Source: Pyrocephalus nanus
Lineage: Eukaryota; Chordata; Aves; Passeriformes; Tyrannidae
Assembly (NCBI GenBank): GCA_038380795.1
Contig: CM076259.1
Span: 26,580,977 to 26,644,976 of the forward strand
Length of the DNA: 64,000 nucleotides
Direction of reading: 5' to 3'
A model generated the notes under the pieces. The model was not told the DNA's origin and searched no databases. It saw nothing but the letters and a program-made list of their open reading frames with translations. Below, in pieces: positions 13,325 to 23,786 of the stretch; positions within the stretch are counted from its first letter, which is position 1, and the number at the start of each line of letters is the position of its first letter. A program made the translations under genes and the position numbers.

Positions 13325-16045
13325 CCAGCTGAAGTGCATGTACACCAATGCATGCAGTATGGGTAACAAATGAGGAGCTGGAAGCCAGTGTGCAGCAGGA
13401 AAGCTGTGATATAGTCACCATCATGGAAATGTGGTAGGATGAGTGGCATGACTGGAGTGCTGCCGTGGATGGCTACAAGCTCTTCAGAAAGGATAGGCAG
13501 GGTAGGAGAGGTGGAGAGGTAGCTCTATATGTTAGAGAGTCCCTTGACTCTGTAGAACTTGAAGTCAGTCATGATAAGGTTGAGTGCCTGTGGATCAGAA
13601 TCGGGGAGAAGGCCAACAAGGCTGACATCCTGGTGGGAGTCTGTTACAGACCACCCAGTCAGGATGATGAGAGAAATGAATCATTCTACAAGCAGCTGGC
13701 AGATATCTCAAAATCGCCAGCCCTTGTTCTTTTGGGCAACTTAAACCTGCTGGATATCTGCTAGGAGCTCAACACAGCACAGAAGAGGCAGTCTAGGAGA
13801 TTTCTAGAGTGTATAGAGGATAATTTCCTGCTCCAGCTGGTAAATGAGCCTACCAGGGGTAGGGCCTCACTAGACCTGTTGTTTACAGAGAGGGGCTGAT
13901 GGGAGATGTAGTGGTTGGAGGCCGTCTGGGGGACAGTGACCATGAAATAATAGAGTTTGCAATACTCAGGAACACAAAGAGGGGCATCAATAAAACCTGG
14001 ACTTCCACAGGGCAGATTTCAGCCTACGCAGAAGACTGGTTCAGAGGGTACCTTGGGAAACAGCCCTTGAAAATAAAGGGGTCCAGGAGGGATGGACATG
14101 CTTCAAGAAGGAAGTCTTGAATGCACAAGACAAGGCAGTCCCAGTTTGCCAAAAGCTGAGCCAGAGGGGAGGATGTCCAGCCTGGCTGAACTGGGAGATT
14201 TTGAAGCAAATTAAGGGAAGAGAGCTTACTGACTACGGAAAAAAGGGCTGGCTATTCATGAAGAATTTAGGAATATAGTTAGGCCATGTAGAAAGAAAAT
14301 TAGAGAGACGAAGGTACAGTTTGAACTCAGTCTAGCAACTTCTGTTAGGGATAACAGGAAGTGCTTCTACAAATACATCATTAGCAAAAGGAGAGGCAAG
14401 GAAAACCTCCATTCTTTGTTGGACATGGGAGGGAACATAGTCACCAAAGATGAGGAAAAGTCTGAGATACTTAACACCTTCTTTGCCTCAGTTTTCAACA
14501 GTAAGACAGGCTGTCCTCAGGACAATGGGCCTCTGGAACTGGTAGACAGAGACAGGAAGCCGAATAGCCTCCCTGTAATCCAGGAGGAAACAGTTAGCAA
14601 CCTTTTGAGCCACTTGGATCCACACAAGTCTATGGGAACAGATGGGATCCACCCAAGGGTGATGAGGGAGCTGGCGGAAGAGCTCACCAAGCTGCTCTAC
14701 ATCATTTACGAACAGTCCTGGCTCACTGGGGAGGTCCTAGATGATTGGAAGTTGGCAAATGTCACGCCAATCCACAAAAAGGGCTGCAAGGAGGACTCAG
14801 AGAACTACAGGCTTGTCAGCCTGACCTCAGTGCCTGGCAAGGTTATGGAGCAGATCATCCTGAGTGCAATCACATGGCAGCTACAGGATGGACTAGGGAT
14901 CAGAGCCAGCCAGCACGGGTTTAGGAGGGGCAGGTCCTGTCTGACCAACCTGATCTCCTTTTATGATCAGGTGACCTGCCTGGTGGATGAGGGGAAGGCT
15001 GTGGATGTGTCTATCTGGACTTCAGCAAAGCCTTTGACACCATCTCCCATAATATACTCCTGACAAAGCTGGCAGCCCACAGCTTGGACAGGGGCACTCT
15101 ATGCTGGGTTAGGAACTGGTTGGAGGGCTGGGCCCAGAGAGTGCTGGTGAACGGGGCTGCATCCAGCTGGCAGACGGTCACCAGTGGTGTCCCCCAGGGA
15201 TCAGTGTTGGGCCCAGTCCTGTTTAACATCTTTATGGATGATTTAGATGAGGGGATTGAGTCCATCATTAGCAAATTTGCAGACAACACCAAGCTGAGGG
15301 GGAGTGTCGATCAGCTGGAAGGCAGGAGGGCTCTGCAGAGGGACCTGCATAGGCTGGAGAGTTGGGCTGATTCCAGCGGGATGAGGTTCAACAAGGCCAA
15401 GTGCCGGGTCCTGCACTTTGGCCACAACAACCCCTGCAGCCCTGCAGGCTGGGGACAGAGTGGCTGGAGAGCAGCCAGGTGGAAAGGGACCTGGGAGTTT
15501 GGATTGACAGAAAGCTGAGCATGAGCCAGCAGTGTGACCAGGTGGCCAAGAAGGCCAATGGCATCCTGGTCTGTATCAGGAACAGTGTGACCAGGAGGAG
15601 CAGGGAAGTGATTCGTCCCCTGTACTCAGCGCTGGTGAGGCCACACCTTGAGTATTGTGTTCAGTTCTGGGCTCCTCAGTTCAGGAAAGACATTGAGGTG
15701 CTGGAGCAGATCTAGAGAAGAACAACCAGGCTGGTGAAGGGACTCGAGCACAAGACCTATGAGGAGCAGCGGAGGGAGCTGGCGTTGTTCAGCCTGGGGA
15801 AGAGGAGGCTCAGGGGTGACCTCATCACTCTCTACAACTACCTGAGAGGAGGCTGTAGCCAGATGAGGGTTGGTCTCTTTTGCCAGGCAACCAGCAATAG
15901 GACAAGAGGGCACAGGCTCAACCTCTGCCAGGGGAGGTTTAGGTTGGATATTAAGAATAAATTTTTTACAGAGAGAGTAATCAGACATTTGGATGGGCTG
16001 CCCAGGGAGGTGGTGGATTCTCTGTCCCTGGAGGTTTTAAGATGA
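13325..16045 (+). pseudogene. CR1 ORF2 remnant: endonuclease and reverse transcriptase
   Basis: ORF2 of CR1 nicks the target DNA with an apurinic-type endonuclease and copies the element RNA into the nick. Endonuclease blocks are visible from CMYTNACSMGNK (about 13,330) through the CYRPPSQ block (about 13,640); the usual GDFN is changed to GNLN near 13,735. A good GDSDHE motif lies near 13,930. The reverse transcriptase shows [30 protein letters not shown] and [11 protein letters not shown], followed by FADN where FADD is expected; the second catalytic Asp codon is AAC at 15,285-15,287. Lesions include a frameshift near 13,370, TAG at 13,435 and 13,762, a frameshift near 13,890, a one-base loss near 15,008, another near 15,437 and TAG at 15,713. 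The terminal stop is TGA at 16,043-16,045. Confidence 0.92.
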
Positions 16046-16126
16046 AACTAGATGTGGCACTTAGTGCCATAGTCTAGTAACCCTTGCAGTATTGGATCAA
16101 GGGCTGGACTTGATGATCTTGGAAGT

Positions 16127-16258
16127 CTTTTCCAACCCAGTTGATTCTATGATTCTATTATTCTTTTCTATGATTCTATGATTCTATCATTTTCTATGAT
16201 TCTATGATTCCATTATTCTTTTCCAACCCAGTTGATTTTATGATTCTATTATTAAATT
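16127..16258 (+). repeat. Expanded, partly duplicated CR1 3' tail
   Basis: The normal CR1 tail is a few ATTCTATG units. Here it is about 120 bases of TTCTATGATTCTATGAT-type units broken by TTATTCTT and CATTTT. A 36-base block beginning CTTTTCCAACCCAG occurs at 16,127-16,162 and again at 16,218-16,253 with one mismatch, 91 bases apart, so part of the non-tail 3' UTR was copied along with the octamers. Confidence 0.85.
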
Positions 16259-16523
16259 CAGGTTGACTAAATCTCACTTCCCCAGTTCTTTGAGAAAGCA
16301 TAGGCATTCTGCTGGTCACATCTGGGCAGAGCCTGTGACTCATGAGTCCCATTCAGACCACATACACGCTTTGCATGGTGTGATGGGGATTTGAGCTTCC
16401 ATGTAGACAGCTAAACTCATACAAGTTCTGTCAGTTTGCATTTTTGTGTTCATAGCCTGCCACTGAGATCATGTCACTTTTTGTTTGCAACCTTCCCCTG
16501 CTTCTTCTGCACCTTCTACATTA

Positions 16524-17258
16524 ATCATAGAATCATAGAATCATTAAAGTTGGAAAAGACCTCCAAGGTCATCAAGTCCTATCTTTGACTGAACACCACT
16601 ATGCTGGCTAAACCATAGCACTAAGAGCTATGTCCAGTCATTTCTTGAAAACTTCCAGGGATGATGACTCCACTATGTCCCTGGGCAACCCGTTCAAATG
16701 CTTGACAACCCTTTTGGTGAAGACATTCTTCCTGATGTTCATCCTGAACCTCTCCTGGCACAGTTTGAGGCCATTTCCTCTTGTCCTGTCACTAGTTGCC
16801 TGGGAGAAGAGGCCAACCTCCACCTGACTACAGCATCCTTTCATGTAGTTGTAGAGAATGAAAAGCTCTCCTGTGATTAATTTTCTCCAGGCTAAACAAC
16901 ACCAGCTCCATCATTTCCTCTTCATAGGACTTGTGCTCCAAAACTTTCATCAGCTTTGCTGCCCCTCTCTGGACTTTTTCCAGCACCTGCACATCTTTCT
17001 TGTAGTGAGTGGCCAAAAAACAAACACGGTGCTCCAGGTGCAGCCTCACCAGTGCTGCATGCAGAGAGATGATCACTGTCTGAATCATGCTGGCCACACT
17101 ATTTTTGATACAGGCCAAGATGTCACTGGTCTTCTTGGCCACCTGGGCACACTGATGGGTCATGTTCAGCCAGCTGTTGAACAGCACCCCCAAGTCCTTC
17201 TCCACCAGGCATCTTTCCAGCCACTCTTATCCCAATATGTAGCACTGCATGGAGTTAG
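16524..17258 (-). mobile_element. 5'-truncated CR1 LINE fragment, opposite orientation
   Basis: Read on the - strand this is the last roughly 735 bases of a CR1: part of the ORF2 C-terminal region (blocks such as VAKKTSDILACIKNSV, LVRLHLEHRVCF and [27 protein letters not shown]) followed by the 3' UTR ending in ATCATAGAATCATAG on the + strand. Two frames (16,828-17,205 and 16,638-16,844) together cover the coding part, so it is frameshifted. The right limit is where similarity fades near GCATGGAGTTAG. The copy differs substantially from the neighbouring + strand CR1 and is a separate, probably different-age insertion. Confidence 0.9.
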
Positions 17259-20200
17259 TCTCTCCTTTCTAGTTGCCTGCGGTCAGTTCTTGTATACCTA
17301 TCATCTCTCATTCACTTGGAAGATATAGGATCTTTGGGCAGCCTATGGTGCCATACCACAGTGCCTGCATGTTACATTTTTTGTTCTAATGACCACGTTT
17401 TCTCCTTTTTTGCCCCTCATTCCTGGAGGAGTTCCCCATAATAAGAGACAAATTCTGCTTCACCAGCTTCTTTGAGGCTTCACTGGCTGGAAAGATTGTG
17501 ACGGAAATGTTTTCATGGTCACTGGCATGTGCCATTTTACTGCAATTGGAAGGTTGTGCAAGTCCCATGAGGACTGGCCTGTCAGGGGGAGTGTCCCCAG
17601 CAGGGGCTCTGTGCCCCCTCTCACCCAAAGTTGCAAAAATTCCGGTTTTTGTTCTTGCTGGCTTGTCACCAAATGCTGAGATGCAAATTCCTCTGCAAAT
17701 AAAATTACTTTCTTGGCTCAGTTCTCCTTCCAATTGTTTTCCTTCCAGTGATGCCTACAGTGACAATGGTTAGGTTGCAGCCCATTGCACTGACCAGCAC
17801 AGTTTCTCTGTGTCTGTGTGCTCATTCATCTGTCTGTAGCTGCCCATTGTCTTTTGTCTTATGATCACTTTGAAGGGTGGAACAATGTTTTCCTTTTGTC
17901 CTTAGACCTATGGGACTTTGGTTGAAAAACAGGCATCTTATGCCCTACAGTAACATAAGTAAGAAACAATAAGATGTTTCTTTCAGTAAGAGGACAAATG
18001 TTGAGTCCTTACTCAGGCAAACTCCCATTATAGTGCAGCTGAATGCTGTTCGAGTAGAAAAACAGGAAGAAGCTAAAGATTTGGTTCAAGAGAAAATAAA
18101 TAAAAATGCACACAGGCTTCTGCATATTGACAAGCATGCAATCTGCCCACTGGCATAATGAAGAGACTTTTCCCAGCACACTGGAAGCAGAAGTCAGACA
18201 CAGACATGGTCTGCTTACGGGGAGTAAGTGGAAAAGGAACCACATCATTTCCGTTGTGGTTTGCACAAGACGTATACCAGGGCTGTATGTCCTGATGCAT
18301 CTTCTGCACAGTCACATGGTGATACAGGCTGTCAGTCTTCTAGGTTCTCAGGAATAAAAAATGACAGTGATGAGAGTATGTCAATCCTTAAAAATTAAAT
18401 GAGCAGTGGAGTGGCATTCCAACCATTGCCCAAAATGCCTATGGGAAATACTCACTGGCCTGTGCCACCACTGTGCCTGGGCTTTGTCCATGAGGGACTA
18501 GTTGATTTGGGGAAGCTGTGTCAGGGCACATGCTAAAAGTTAACATTACATATTGTCTAGCTCTTGAGCCCTAGTTAGTTTATTAGTAGAGATACAGCTT
18601 ACATACCAGAAGCACATAAATTCAAGAGGTAAGGATTCAAAAGAAAATTACAAGTTTGCAGGCAAGAAAACATTAAAAAACCCTATGGATAAGAGCCTGG
18701 ATAAATGGATTAATCAAATGACTAATTTTGAAATTCACAGTCCAAGTGAGTCCCCTTCCTCCATGTCCAAGATAGGAATGCAGCTCTTCTAGGTGCTTCA
18801 TAAACTAGTAGTAATGGATGTCCCTAGTACATGACAGCTGACAGCCTGATTATATCAAATCCTTTAAAAAGGGGATAAGAAGCAAAGACATAAATGAGGA
18901 ATTTTTAAGTAAACCCTGTTATGCTTATTTTGAGTATAAAGGCATTCATGCGTATCTTTTTTGAGAAACTTTTCAAGAATGAATGGATATCTCATTAGAT
19001 ACATTTGTGCATTCTTTTTCAAGAATAGCTAAGACTAAAAGAACTGTGTCATTATGACTCTGAGGAAGCCATTTTGTAATTTTGGAGTCTCAGACTTATT
19101 TATTAAGAGATGTCACAAATCAGAAATTTCAATGACTTGACAATGCAGATTATCTCCCTTCAAGCTTACTCTGAAAGTGTTGCTTTTTTTCCATATATCC
19201 CTGAAACAGTCAATTCGGTACAAATTCAATGATTGGCAAAGTTAATACAATACTGGCAAGGTCAGCATAATTCATCCTTAAGTATTGATCAGTGGCATAG
19301 TTATAAAGGAAAGAATTTGCTTTCAGTGTTTGCAAGTAGAAAGAAACTTAAGTTGGACTTAATGCAAGTTTACCAGAAGGTGGAGCTGAATAGTAAATCT
19401 AAACAATAGGTTGAAATGAATACATTCCAAGGATTATTCCAGTACAGAAATATGAATGTAAATGATGTACCAGTAGTTTCCATGCACTGCAGTTCAGATC
19501 CTGCAACTGCTAAAAGTTGGCACCTGTTACCTGGACAGAACTCAAATGATCAGAGTAACCACTAAAATGTTCATTAATAATATAGTGGTAATAGGGAAAA
19601 ACACTGCAGAAGTACAGTTTGAAAATAAAGAAAATGAAATCCTAGTTTTAACTCCAATCCTCCGAAGTGTTGAAGTATATGCAAGTGAAGAGCATACAGG
19701 TGAAGAGCATGAAGTCTTAATCTGAGGCTGCAGGGGAAAATAAACTTCAGATAATAAAACACATGTGTCAAGATAAGCAGTTTTATCAGAGTTATTGTGG
19801 GCTATATCTTAAAATTATATCTCAGTGTATTTGACATTTCCATACTCCTATCCCCTGTAGGTTGCTATATTTCCTAGCAAATTTTTGGGCAAGTGAGGCA
19901 GACATTTAACTTCAACTTTTTGTCCCAGTTCATGAAAAATATCCTTTTAAGAGCATCCTTCACTTTGGATGGACAGACTGCCTTTGCTGGAAGTTCCCAT
20001 AGACTATTCGTAAAAGCGTCCTCTGAGGGAAGACGTTCTTAAAACTGACTGGAGAGCCTTAAAACTGACTGGTGACTGGAGAGCCTCAAACCCAACAGCA
20101 CCTGGTCAACCTGCCAAGCATCCAGCTGCTCTCCAGCTGATCCCATAGCTTCTGCAGGGTATGGTGGCACACCATAGACCTCAGCTTTCATCTGGATCAC

Positions 20201-22231
20201 ATGGCTTCTCAGAGCAATTGCAAAGGTCAGGACAAAAACATATTGAAATCTTGGGTTCGTCAGTGAAATACTGTTTGAACAGGTTTGAGGGACAGGTGCA
20301 TGCTCTGGCTTCCTCCTTTTGGAAAGATAACCAGGCACTATTGTCCAGTGGTGCAGGGCATCATGATGTGCCCCTTTGTTGGTGATCTTTGCAGTGATGA
20401 GTATTATGATGCCAAAAGAACTTCCAAAGCTAACAGGTAAACACCATCAACCACAGATGAAGACCAAAGTGAGAAGGACTGCAAGTGTCCTCACAATGGT
20501 CCTATGCTGTTCTTCAGCCCATCTACAGATCATGATGGAAGCTAGTTTTGGTCAGGAGATGTCTGACAAATAATGAAGAATTGGCACCAGACTCAAGGCC
20601 ACATTCATTCTGTTCCAATTGCAGGGAATCTCAGAATAAAGTGCTGTGAAAACCTGGCAAAGGCTGTTTGCAGAGGTTGTCCAGGAAAATCATTTTTCCA
20701 CAGGCAGAAAGAATATGGTAAACCTTTTCAGTTGAAGAAATAATAAATACAGAGCTCCATTGTGTTCCATCATAACTGACACAAGGTATGATTAATGATT
20801 AATGCCAGCCCAGTAAAGCCCTCTCAAATATGCCTCCCAAAGAAGGAAGAAGGCGTAGGGTTTAGGTCTTTAGCTGAGGTATCTGAATTAATTCAAATAT
20901 GATTGTATCTCACATGCTTGGTCTTAATTGTCTCCTCCTGAAAATTCAATACCTTCATTCATGCTCCTGGGCTCCAGGGATTCCAGAGCACCACACTGTC
21001 CCCACTGAAAGGAAATGAAAAATCGGCTGATGCTAACCAGACCCCTTCAGCAACTTTACCCATTTAAGTGCTGTATCCTGCAGAGTGATTAATGATTTTT
21101 TTCCTTTTACATCTAACAGCAAAGAAAGAAGGAAAGAAAGAGCGTGTACTGTCGCTCACCTTCTAGCCAATAGACTACAAAGGCATAGTTTGCCAGGATA
21201 TTCACTTTCCTCCTGTGTGTGATTTATTTTTCATTTGTATCTGACATTGCCTCTTCCTTGGATATGGCTGGAGCCTGCAGCATCTTATCAGCAAAAGGTT
21301 TGGCTCCGTCTTGTATGTGACTAGCATTCTGCTTTCTTTGGGCCTTTTTAAAACTGCAACCTGAACCTGTTCACCAGCTCTTTATTAACATGTGTTTTAT
21401 GGTACAGGTGTAATAATTAATCCAAATGGTTAGCAGATGTGGCTGTCTATCTCTGGGCATATCAGTTCCTACACACCACCTCTTAATCAAGCAGTGCCCA
21501 AGCAATGCCAAAATAAATGAAAGAAAATAAATTCCACCAAGATATTTATGAGGGCCACCTGGATAGGGAAATACCTTGGCCTTTGCCTGTCCCCTGCTCC
21601 AGGTGGCTACAAAAGGCTGAAGTCCCTTTATAAATACAACTCAAATCAATCTTGCAGGGAGCTGAAAATGAAAAGCTGTGCTTGGCTCCCTAGTTTAACA
21701 ATAATGAAATTTTGTACATGTGCTCTAAGGAAGCCTTCCCACTTCACCTTATTTATTTGAAATTTCCCTTCTTTTTACCAGTGCCAGCACCTGATGGGCT
21801 TCACATAATTCAGGTTGCTGGTTCTTGCCTCTGTTTCTGGCAAGCCAAAACTAAGGATCTTCTTTGTGTTATCAGCTGGACTCCGGGTGTTGCTTTGCAA
21901 ATCACGAAGCCTGATGCCAGATTTTTACACTCCTGCCATTTCCACGTTTCTTTTTTCAGTTATTTATAGTCTTCACATGGGTAATTCCAGGCAGATTTTC
22001 GTCATGTTCAGCTTCTGCTGGGACAAAAGGCTTTGCCTGTAAAGGAGTGGTTGTTCTAGCCTGCCACAAGGGGAGCTCGCCCCTGGTGGAAGCTGCAGCC
22101 TTAGCCTCCCTACAGCATCATGGCAAAATGCACCTCCCACCACATGGGAAACTTCCACACATCTGCTGCATCACATCCAGATGCTCCACTCCAACAACCA
22201 CCCTGAGAACACCACGGATAAAAACCCAGGT
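17259..22231. other. Non-coding stretch between repeat clusters
   Basis: No gene or interspersed repeat is recognised. Small tandem structures are present at 19,681-19,712 (AGTGAAGAGCAT-like units) and 20,038-20,087 (see separate entry). A purine-rich GAAA/GGAAA tract lies at 21,121-21,142. The stretch at about 21,240-21,480 has several TTAATTA/TAATTAAT and GCTAACC/TTAGC words and little repeat character and might be regulatory. Open frames are all short. Confidence 0.5.
20038..20087. repeat. Short imperfect tandem duplication
   Basis: The word CTTAAAACTGACTGGAGAGC occurs at 20,038-20,057 and is followed directly by a second copy in which GTGACTG has been inserted before GGAGAGC. It is a local duplication with an internal slippage product and no known function. 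Confidence 0.8.
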
Positions 22232-22498
22232 ATCTTGGGCTGCATTGAAAGAAGTGTGGCCAGCAGGTTGAGGGAGATGATTCTGCCCCTCTAATCTGCT
22301 TTTTTGAGAGCCTACCTGGAATACTGCATCCAGCTATGGGGTCCCCAGCAAAGCAAAGACATGGACCAGCTGGAAGGAGTCCAGGGGGGGTGGGGTCACA
22401 AAGATGATCAGAGAGCTGGTGTCCCTGCCATTACAGGGGGGTTGGAACTAGATGATCTTTAAGGTCCTTTCCAACCCCAACCGTTTCATGATTCCCTG
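22232..22498 (+). mobile_element. CR1 3' fragment with internal deletion
   Basis: The left part (from ATCTTGGGCTGCATTGAAAG) matches the CR1 ORF2 C-terminal region, reading AALKEVWPAG and SAPLICFF-like blocks. After the segment GGTCACAAAGATGATCAGAG, near 22,400-22,425, it jumps directly to the 3' UTR (CCATTACAGGGGGGTTGG, then GATGATCTTTAAGGTCC), skipping roughly 400 bases that normally lie between. It ends at TTTCATGATTCCCTGAG, a worn ATTCTATG tail. The LTR-like element starts 6 bases later. Confidence 0.85.
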
Positions 22499-22724
22499 AG
22501 GTGGTGTGGTGGGTTGACCCCAGATGGACATCATGTGCTCTCCAAAGCCACTCTGTCACTTCCCTCCTCAGCCACACAGGGGACATAAAATACCATGAAG
22601 GGTTCATAGACTGAGATAAGGACAGGGAGAGACCACTCACCGATTATTGTCACAGGGAAAAAACACTTGATTGCGGGAGGTTAGTTTGATTTACTACCAA
22701 CAGCATAAGAGTAGGATAACAAGA

Positions 22725-22730
22725 AATAAA
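22725..22730 (+). promoter_or_regulatory. Polyadenylation signal AATAAA within the LTR-like element
   Basis: A canonical AATAAA hexamer lies about 220 bases into the element. In a retroviral LTR such a signal usually marks the R/U5 region. Whether it was used here cannot be told from sequence alone. Confidence 0.35.
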
Positions 22731-22854
22731 ACAAAGTCTTAAAAACACCTTCTCCCTACCCCTTCCTTCTTTCTGGACTTGGTTTTACTTCTGATTTTCT
22801 CTATCTCCTCCCCACCAGGGGCTCAGAAAGATGGGGAATAGGGGCTGAGATCAA

Positions 22855-23019
22855 TGAATCATAGAATGGTAGTGGTTGGAAAGGACCTTAAAGATCATCT
22901 AGTTCCAATGTCCCTGTCATGGGCAGGGACACCTTTCACTAGACCAGTTTACTCAGAACCCCATCCATCCTGATCTTGAACGCTTCCAGGGACAGGGAGT
23001 TCCCAGCCTCTGTGGGCAG
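22855..23019 (-). mobile_element. Small CR1 3' fragment inserted inside the LTR-like element
   Basis: The + strand reads ATGAATCATAGAATGGTAG, then TTGGAAAGGACCTTAAAGATCATC, which is the reverse complement of the CR1 3' UTR; the fragment ends at the right near CTGTGGGCAG. It interrupts the LTR between GGGGCTGAGATCA and GTCAGTTCATCACAC, which are contiguous in uninterrupted copies as I recall them. It is therefore younger than the LTR. A short TCA on both sides may be a remnant target duplication. Confidence 0.85.
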
Positions 23020-23786
23020 GTCAGTTCATCACACATTGTTCCCTGCTGCTCCCCCCTCAGGGTGAGGACTCCTCACACTCTTCCCCTGCTCCAGTGTGGT
23101 GTCACTTTCATGGAAGACAGTCCTCCACAAACTTCTCCTGTGTGAATCCTCCCTCATGGACTGCGCCAGCATGGGTCCCTTCCATGGGGTACAGTCCTTC
23201 AGGAACAAATTGCTCCAGTGTGGGTCCTGCATGGGGTCACAAGTCCTACCAGCAACCCTGGTCCAGTGTGGGCTTCTCTCTCCATGGTGCCACAGGTCCT
23301 GCCAGGAGCTGGCTCCAGCATGGGCTTCCCCTGTGGTCACAGCCTTCAGGCATCCACTTGCTCTGTTGTGGGGTCCTCTGCAGACTGTAGGTGGATCTCT
23401 GCTCCGCTGTGGATCTCCATGGGCTGCAGGGGGACAGCTGCCTTACCATGGTCTTTACCACGGGCCGCAGGGAAATCTCTTCTCTGATGCCTGGAGCACC
23501 TCCTCCACCTCCTTCTTCACTGACCTCGGAATCTGCAGAGCTGTTTCTTTCACGTATTCTCAGTCCTCTCTTCTGGCTGCAATCACTGTCATGCAGCAGC
23601 TTTTTCCACTGTTGAAGTACTTTATCCCAGAGATGCTACTACTATTGCTGATGGGTTTGGATTTGGCCAGTGGCAGGTCTGTACTGGGGCTTCTACTGGA
23701 CAGGGGGGAAGCTTCTGGCAGTTTCTCACAGAACCAGCTCTATAGCCCCCCCCGTTGCCAAAACCTTGCCATGCAAATCCAGTTCA

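Larger units (their letters stand above)
12806..16258 (+). mobile_element. CR1 LINE retrotransposon, long but 5'-truncated and inactive
   Basis: About 3.45 kb of a chicken-repeat-1 family non-LTR retrotransposon; full CR1 elements are about 4.5 kb, so the left part of ORF1 and the 5' UTR are missing, as is usual after incomplete reverse transcription. In order it holds the end of ORF1 (esterase-like), ORF2 endonuclease, ORF2 reverse transcriptase, a C-terminal domain, and the short 3' UTR with the CR1 hallmarks CTTGATGATCTTGG and an ATTCTATG tail. The left boundary is approximate; CR1-like reading begins by about 12,806 and may extend a little further. No target-site duplication is evident, as expected for CR1. 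Several frameshifts, stops and a lost catalytic aspartate show it cannot move on its own. Confidence 0.93.
22505..23786 (+). mobile_element. Solo-LTR-like element of an avian endogenous retrovirus
   Basis: The sequence begins TGTGGTGGGTTGACCCC and ends near CCAAAACCTTGCCATGCAAATCCAGTTCA, the two ends of a long repeat common in neoavian genomes that I interpret as an endogenous-retrovirus LTR (TG...CA termini). It is about 1.28 kb including an inserted CR1 piece, or about 1.1 kb without it. An AATAAA signal is at 22,725-22,730. The interior contains many imperfect units of the CTCCAGTGTGGG-then-CATGGGG type from about 23,080 to 23,480, typical of this family. No gag, pol or env is attached, so it is probably a solo LTR. 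Flanking bases GGTGG and CATGG are at best a weak target duplication. The orientation and the family assignment are from memory; the exact family name is not given. Confidence 0.6.

Noticed and set aside
13899..14209. Short separate open frames on both strands within the CR1
   Set aside because: They are pieces or antisense shadows of CR1 ORF2 and not independent genes.
16630..17328. Plus-strand open frames (65, 60 and 156 codons) over the second CR1
   Set aside because: They are antisense readings of the minus-strand CR1 ORF2 C-terminal region.
20039..20780. Possible processed pseudogene (minus-strand GYLSKRRK start; plus-strand fragments FVGDLCSDEYYDAKR and IMKNWHQTQGHIHS)
   Set aside because: The fragments are in different frames and strands, stops occur about as often as chance predicts, and I cannot match them to a family. 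A protein search would settle it, but nothing visible supports a call.
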